Origin: Plantago ovata
Taxonomy: Eukaryota; Streptophyta; Magnoliopsida; Lamiales; Plantaginaceae
Direction: 5' to 3'
Assembly (NCBI GenBank): GCA_028274465.1
Contig: CM051458.1
Span: 23,575,566 to 23,639,565 of the forward strand
DNA length: 64,000 nucleotides
Positions 60,383 through 64,000 of this stretch are shown piece by piece. The translations under genes and the position numbers were made by a program. How positions within the stretch are numbered: position 1 is the first letter of the stretch; each line of letters starts with the position of its first letter. The notes below the pieces were generated by a model. That model saw nothing but the letters and a program-made list of their open reading frames with translations, ran no database searches and was not told the DNA's origin.

Positions 60383-62863
60383 ATGTCTTTAGGAGATGCT
60401 CCCTTGCTGAAGCTGGAAAATTATGAGAAATGGCGAAACAACATGATGCTACATCTTGAGGCCATTAGTGATGAGATGGTCACCGTCAGTAATGATGGAC
60501 CTATCAAGATCACCAAGGTTGAAAGGAGTTTCCCTCATAGGACCACTGAAGCTGGAAAGGAAACCATCCAAGGCGAACCATCAGATACGATTGTGCCAAA
60601 ACCAAGAGAGGAATGGACTTCTGACGAAGCTAAGAGATTCCGTCTTGATGGACAAGCTAGAAATATCATCATTCGATCAACTCCGGATACCATACAGTGC
60701 AAACTGTGGGGTGCTAAGACTGCAAAGGAAGCTTGGAAAATGGTTCAAGATCTTGTGTTGGATCTGACAAGACCAAGGAAAACAAACTTGAAGTACTTAA
60801 ATTAAAGTTTCAAAACTTTAAGCAAGGTGCAAACGAGTCACTGGAAGACTTGGACTTCAGATTCAAAACTCTTGTTAGTGAAATGGCAGCGTTGGGTGTT
60901 GGAAACCTTTATTCAGATTTTGAGAAAGTGAAAACTATCATCAGAAGTTTGAATCAAGAATGGATCCACACTCAGAATTTCTATTATAATCAAGGAATGC
61001 CAGACATTACACCAACAGAGTTGTTCTCTCATCTTGCTACTGTCAATTATGAGACAAAGCAAAGAGAAAATGTGTTTGCTGAAAAATCGCAAAACATTGC
61101 TCTTGCTGCAAAGCCGTCATCTTCTGAAAAGAAGAATGATAAAGAGCCTGTTGATGAAAATGCTTTAGTTGTTAAACACATGAAGAAATTCATCAGTAAG
61201 GAACTTGAAAGGCGAAAAGAAAAAGAGAAGCTGAAAAAGCATCTTGGTAACAACTACCATAAGTACAAGAATGATACTAGCTCGCTGAACAAGCAAGCTC
61301 AGCAAGCTACGTCATCAGAAGAACCGGCAGTGGAAATGATCTATGTTTTTACTGCAAAAAGCCTGGACACTTCAAAGCTAATTGCCCTTTGGTGAAAGGC
61401 AAATCTGCTGAAAAGAAGAAGAAGTTCAAAAGAGCTTTTATTGCTGAAGAAAAGAAGAAGCTTCAAGCAAAAATCGATGCATTGTGTATTGATACTAGCT
61501 CCGAAGACAGTGAGGATGAAAGTTCAGACACCGACGATGAAGAAGCCACTCTAGACGTGGAGATTGGCAAAGAAGTGTGTGGAATAGCTATGGAAGCTTA
61601 TCCAGATGTGTCGAACTACGAATTCTGCCTCATGGCCGGTCAGGTAAACAACTCTACCTCTGACTCAGATTCAGAAAGTGAAGACGAGATTGACCTTGAC
61701 AAGATTCAAGGAGAAATCGAAATATTTGAGAAAACTCTCAGCAAACAGCAAGAGAGACTACAACTTGCTGAAACTCTGACCAAGCAAACTACTGAAAAGT
61801 ACGTCTTGCTGAAGGAAGAGACAGAAGAAAAGGATGCTGAAATAAGGTGTCTTAAGAAGTTGATTGCTGAGGCTGCAGAGATTAATTCTCAAATGGCATT
61901 AGAATTGGAAGAGTATCAGTCCTCAATTCTAAAGTTACTTGCTGAAATCCAAGAAATGAAAAATATGAAAATCAATTTCAAATCCTATGTGGAAGCAAGT
62001 AATACGCTGACTGAACTAAACTCTAACTTGAGAGATCCATATCAGAAAGAAGGTTTAGGAGCAACGTGCGAAGGTGATAACGTAGAAATCTTGAGAAAAG
62101 ATAAATCACCTATCTCCTTTGTACGTGCTACTGATAGTAGTCCTCCAGTAATCTATCAGTTTGGTCAAACTAAGGTTGCTGAAACATGCAATCAAGTACC
62201 TTTGACCATAAAGTCCGCTGTTGCTACTCAAAGTAACAAGACTTTTAAAGGAAACAGGTTGCTGTGAAGCAAACTGGAAAGAAGAAGAATGCCGTGAAGC
62301 ATTACGCCAAACAAGTTGCTGAAAAGCAAGTTGTTAAGACTAAAGGCAAGATTACTAAAAGTAATCAGAAGTCCTTTGCTGACAAACCTGAATCAAGTAA
62401 GGTTGCTGAAGCTAAAGCTCAGCATTCTCCGAAAAGTGGACTAGGTTTCAAAACCAAACAAAGTCAACTTTTTCATGAATATAAGCAAAGTCAGCAAAGA
62501 TACTTCAAAGAGATGAAGAAAATCAAGCCTAAGAGTTCTGAAAAGACTCCCAATGCTAGGACTAGAAGGAACCTTGCTAGAAAAGAACTTACTGAAAAGT
62601 ATGTTCAGCAAAAAGGTCAACAGAGCAAGACACCACATCAGAAAGTGGATTTGACCAGCACGAGTCAAAAGTCTTTCAGCTCAAATCCTCCTAGTTCCTC
62701 AGCAAGTAGAAAACAAGTCAAAGTTGAAAAACTTCAGACTGGGTTTCCACTGGACGCATTCTTGAACATGTTAATGGACATCCATCTTTGGATAATTAAC
62801 TTGTTTGCTCTTAATTGTGCAGACTGCAGCCACGGAGACAAACGATGCAATCTGGCACTTTGA
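60383..62863 (+). pseudogene. copia-3 gag, with three or four frame changes
   Basis: Begins MSLGDAPLLKLENYEKWRNN. The Gag core spans several frames: a single-base loss near 60765 (QDLV to GSDKTKENK), another near 61340 just before the zinc knuckle (CFYCKKPGHFKANC, CX2CX4HX4C), another near 62255 (KGN), and a change before the protease. After the knuckle comes an acidic stretch (TSSEDSEDESSDTDDEE) and a long coiled coil (about 61700-62030, EKTLSKQQERLQLAE onward), then a Lys-rich tail. Long Gag extensions of this sort are typical of SIRE/Maximus elements. Several shifts suggest decay rather than programmed frameshifting. Confidence 0.8.
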
Positions 62864-64000
62864 TAGTGGTTGTGGAAAGCACATGACGGGCAACAAGAAT
62901 AACCTTATAAACTATAGACGGTGGTCTAAAGGTCTAACAATAAGGTTTGCTAGTGGAGGCTCCGGATCTACAAAAGGCTATGGTGATGAGAAGTTAGGAT
63001 GCATAACCATTTCTGGAGTTCTTTATGTCAAAAATCTTAAGTTTAACCTTTTCAGCATGAGTCAATTTGCTGACAAAGGATACTTCATCGAAATTAAAAG
63101 TGATGAATGTAAACTTGTAGATTTTGAGACTAAAAAGGTTATAATGATTGCAAGAAGATCAGGAGGCTTGTACACCGTTGATTGGTCTTCAGCAAACGTT
63201 GAAAAATGCCTTGTCTCAGATTATGATTGCCTTGCTGAAAAAGCATGGTTATGGCATAAACGAACAAGTCATCTAAACTTCAAGACGCTGAATAAGCTGT
63301 CTAAAAAGGCACTTGTAGTTGGATTACCTAGGGTTACTTTTAAGAAGGATGGTGTTTGCAATGCATGTCAGCAAGGAAAGCAAACCAAAACTTCTTTCAA
63401 GAACAAGGCAGTACCGTTAACTACAGAACCTTTACAACTCTTGCACATGGACTTGTTTGAATCTTCTTCAACAAGCTATGCTGGTAAGAAGTATGGTCTA
63501 GTCGTGGTAGATGACTATTCAAGATTCACTTGGGTAGTATTCATCAAGCACAAATCTGAAACCAAGACTGAAATACCTAACTTGCTGAATAAGCTTGAAG
63601 TCATGAAAAATGACAAGGTAAAAGTCATAAGGAAAGACCATGGTACTGAGTTTGTAAACCAGTACATAACTGAATATTGTACCTTAAAAGGTATTCAACA
63701 TCAGTTATCCTCAGTAAGAACACCACAGCAAAACGGTGTTGCTGAACGGAAGAATCGTACCCTGAAAGAAGCCGCAAGAACAATGCTTGCTGACACTGAA
63801 ATAAGTGAGGCTTACTGGGTTGAAGCGATTAATACCGCCTGCTATACTCAAAATAGATGTTTGATTACTAAGGAATACAACAAAACTCCTTATGAATTGT
63901 TTGTTGGAAGACCTCCTAACATCACTCATCTAAGAGTATTTGGTTGCAAGTGTTTCGTTCTTAACAATGGTAGAGAATACCTAAGAACATTTCAACCAAA
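62844..64000 (+). CDS. copia-3 pol (protease and integrase part), open to window end
   Basis: A frame open from about 62844 to the end. The protease motif WHFDSGCGKHMTG comes first, then the pre-integrase zinc region ([10 protein letters not shown]...CNACQQGK) and the integrase core (LLHMDLF, Asp in [32 protein letters not shown]). It matches copia-1 closely but keeps the frame at the site where copia-1 has lost a base. RT and RNase H should lie beyond the window. It is probably expressed as a polyprotein with gag in an intact copy. Confidence 0.9.

Larger units (their letters stand above)
58638..64000 (+). mobile_element. SIRE-like Ty1/copia element (copia-3), runs off the window
   Basis: 5' LTR 58638-60270, primer-binding site 60273-60285 (TGGTATCAGAGCA), long gag region, protease and the first half of integrase. 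The window ends inside pol. It is the most complete copy of this family here and the reference for judging copia-1. Confidence 0.93.

Overview
The window is nuclear DNA of a flowering plant, probably a eudicot. It has short AT-rich introns with GT-AG borders, a plant-type 20S proteasome gene, a secreted plant GH5 glycosidase gene, and plant-specific repeats (Tourist-like MITEs, CACTA, Ty1/copia with an extra 3' ORF, Ty3/gypsy, Cassandra TRIM). I cannot name the species. Exon borders below come from splice consensus, reading phase and protein family; no transcript data were available.

Genes fill only the first 15 kb. At 0.7-8.4 kb is a small cluster of uncharacterised genes: a four-exon minus-strand gene with a PB1-like domain and a Myb/SANT-like domain (725-4822), a divergent plus-strand AT-hook/PB1-like gene with an in-frame TAG (5711-7092), and a two-exon GRF-type zinc-finger gene (7849-8374). 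An eight-exon proteasome beta-7 (PBB) gene follows at 9161-11895, converging on a four-exon GH5 gene (12537-14876, minus). A 181-bp MITE sits in PBB intron 1, and a 781-bp relative with the same TTA target duplication lies at 15728-16508.

From about 16.5 kb onward I find only repeats. A CACTA terminus and a tRNA-Pro-like pseudogene are followed by a deep nest of LTR retrotransposons: gypsy-1 (18549) is cut by copia-1 (20596, SIRE-like), which is cut by gypsy-2 (28763, minus). The 5' LTR of gypsy-2 is cut by copia-2 (48673, minus), which is cut by gypsy-3 (52575, plus). The 3' LTR of gypsy-3 is cut by copia-3 (58638, plus), which runs out of the window. Other insertions sit inside these layers: a complete-ended 3.9-kb CACTA element (31671-35565, TSD CAT), another copia element (35806-44486, TSD GGCGC) carrying a solo LTR (38025-40797, TSD GACCG), and a Cassandra TRIM with 5S-rRNA-like LTRs (49548-50340, TSD TGACC) inside the copia-2 LTR.

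Most element genes are broken. The two related gypsy elements carry only gag and a protease-like region and no polymerase, so they look non-autonomous. Copia-1 has lost gag and carries a frameshift and a stop in pol. Copia-3 has frameshifts in gag, but its pol is open to the window edge. The CACTA element has lost the centre of its transposase, leaving a fused ORF. The cellular genes appear independent of one another; I see no pathway linking them.
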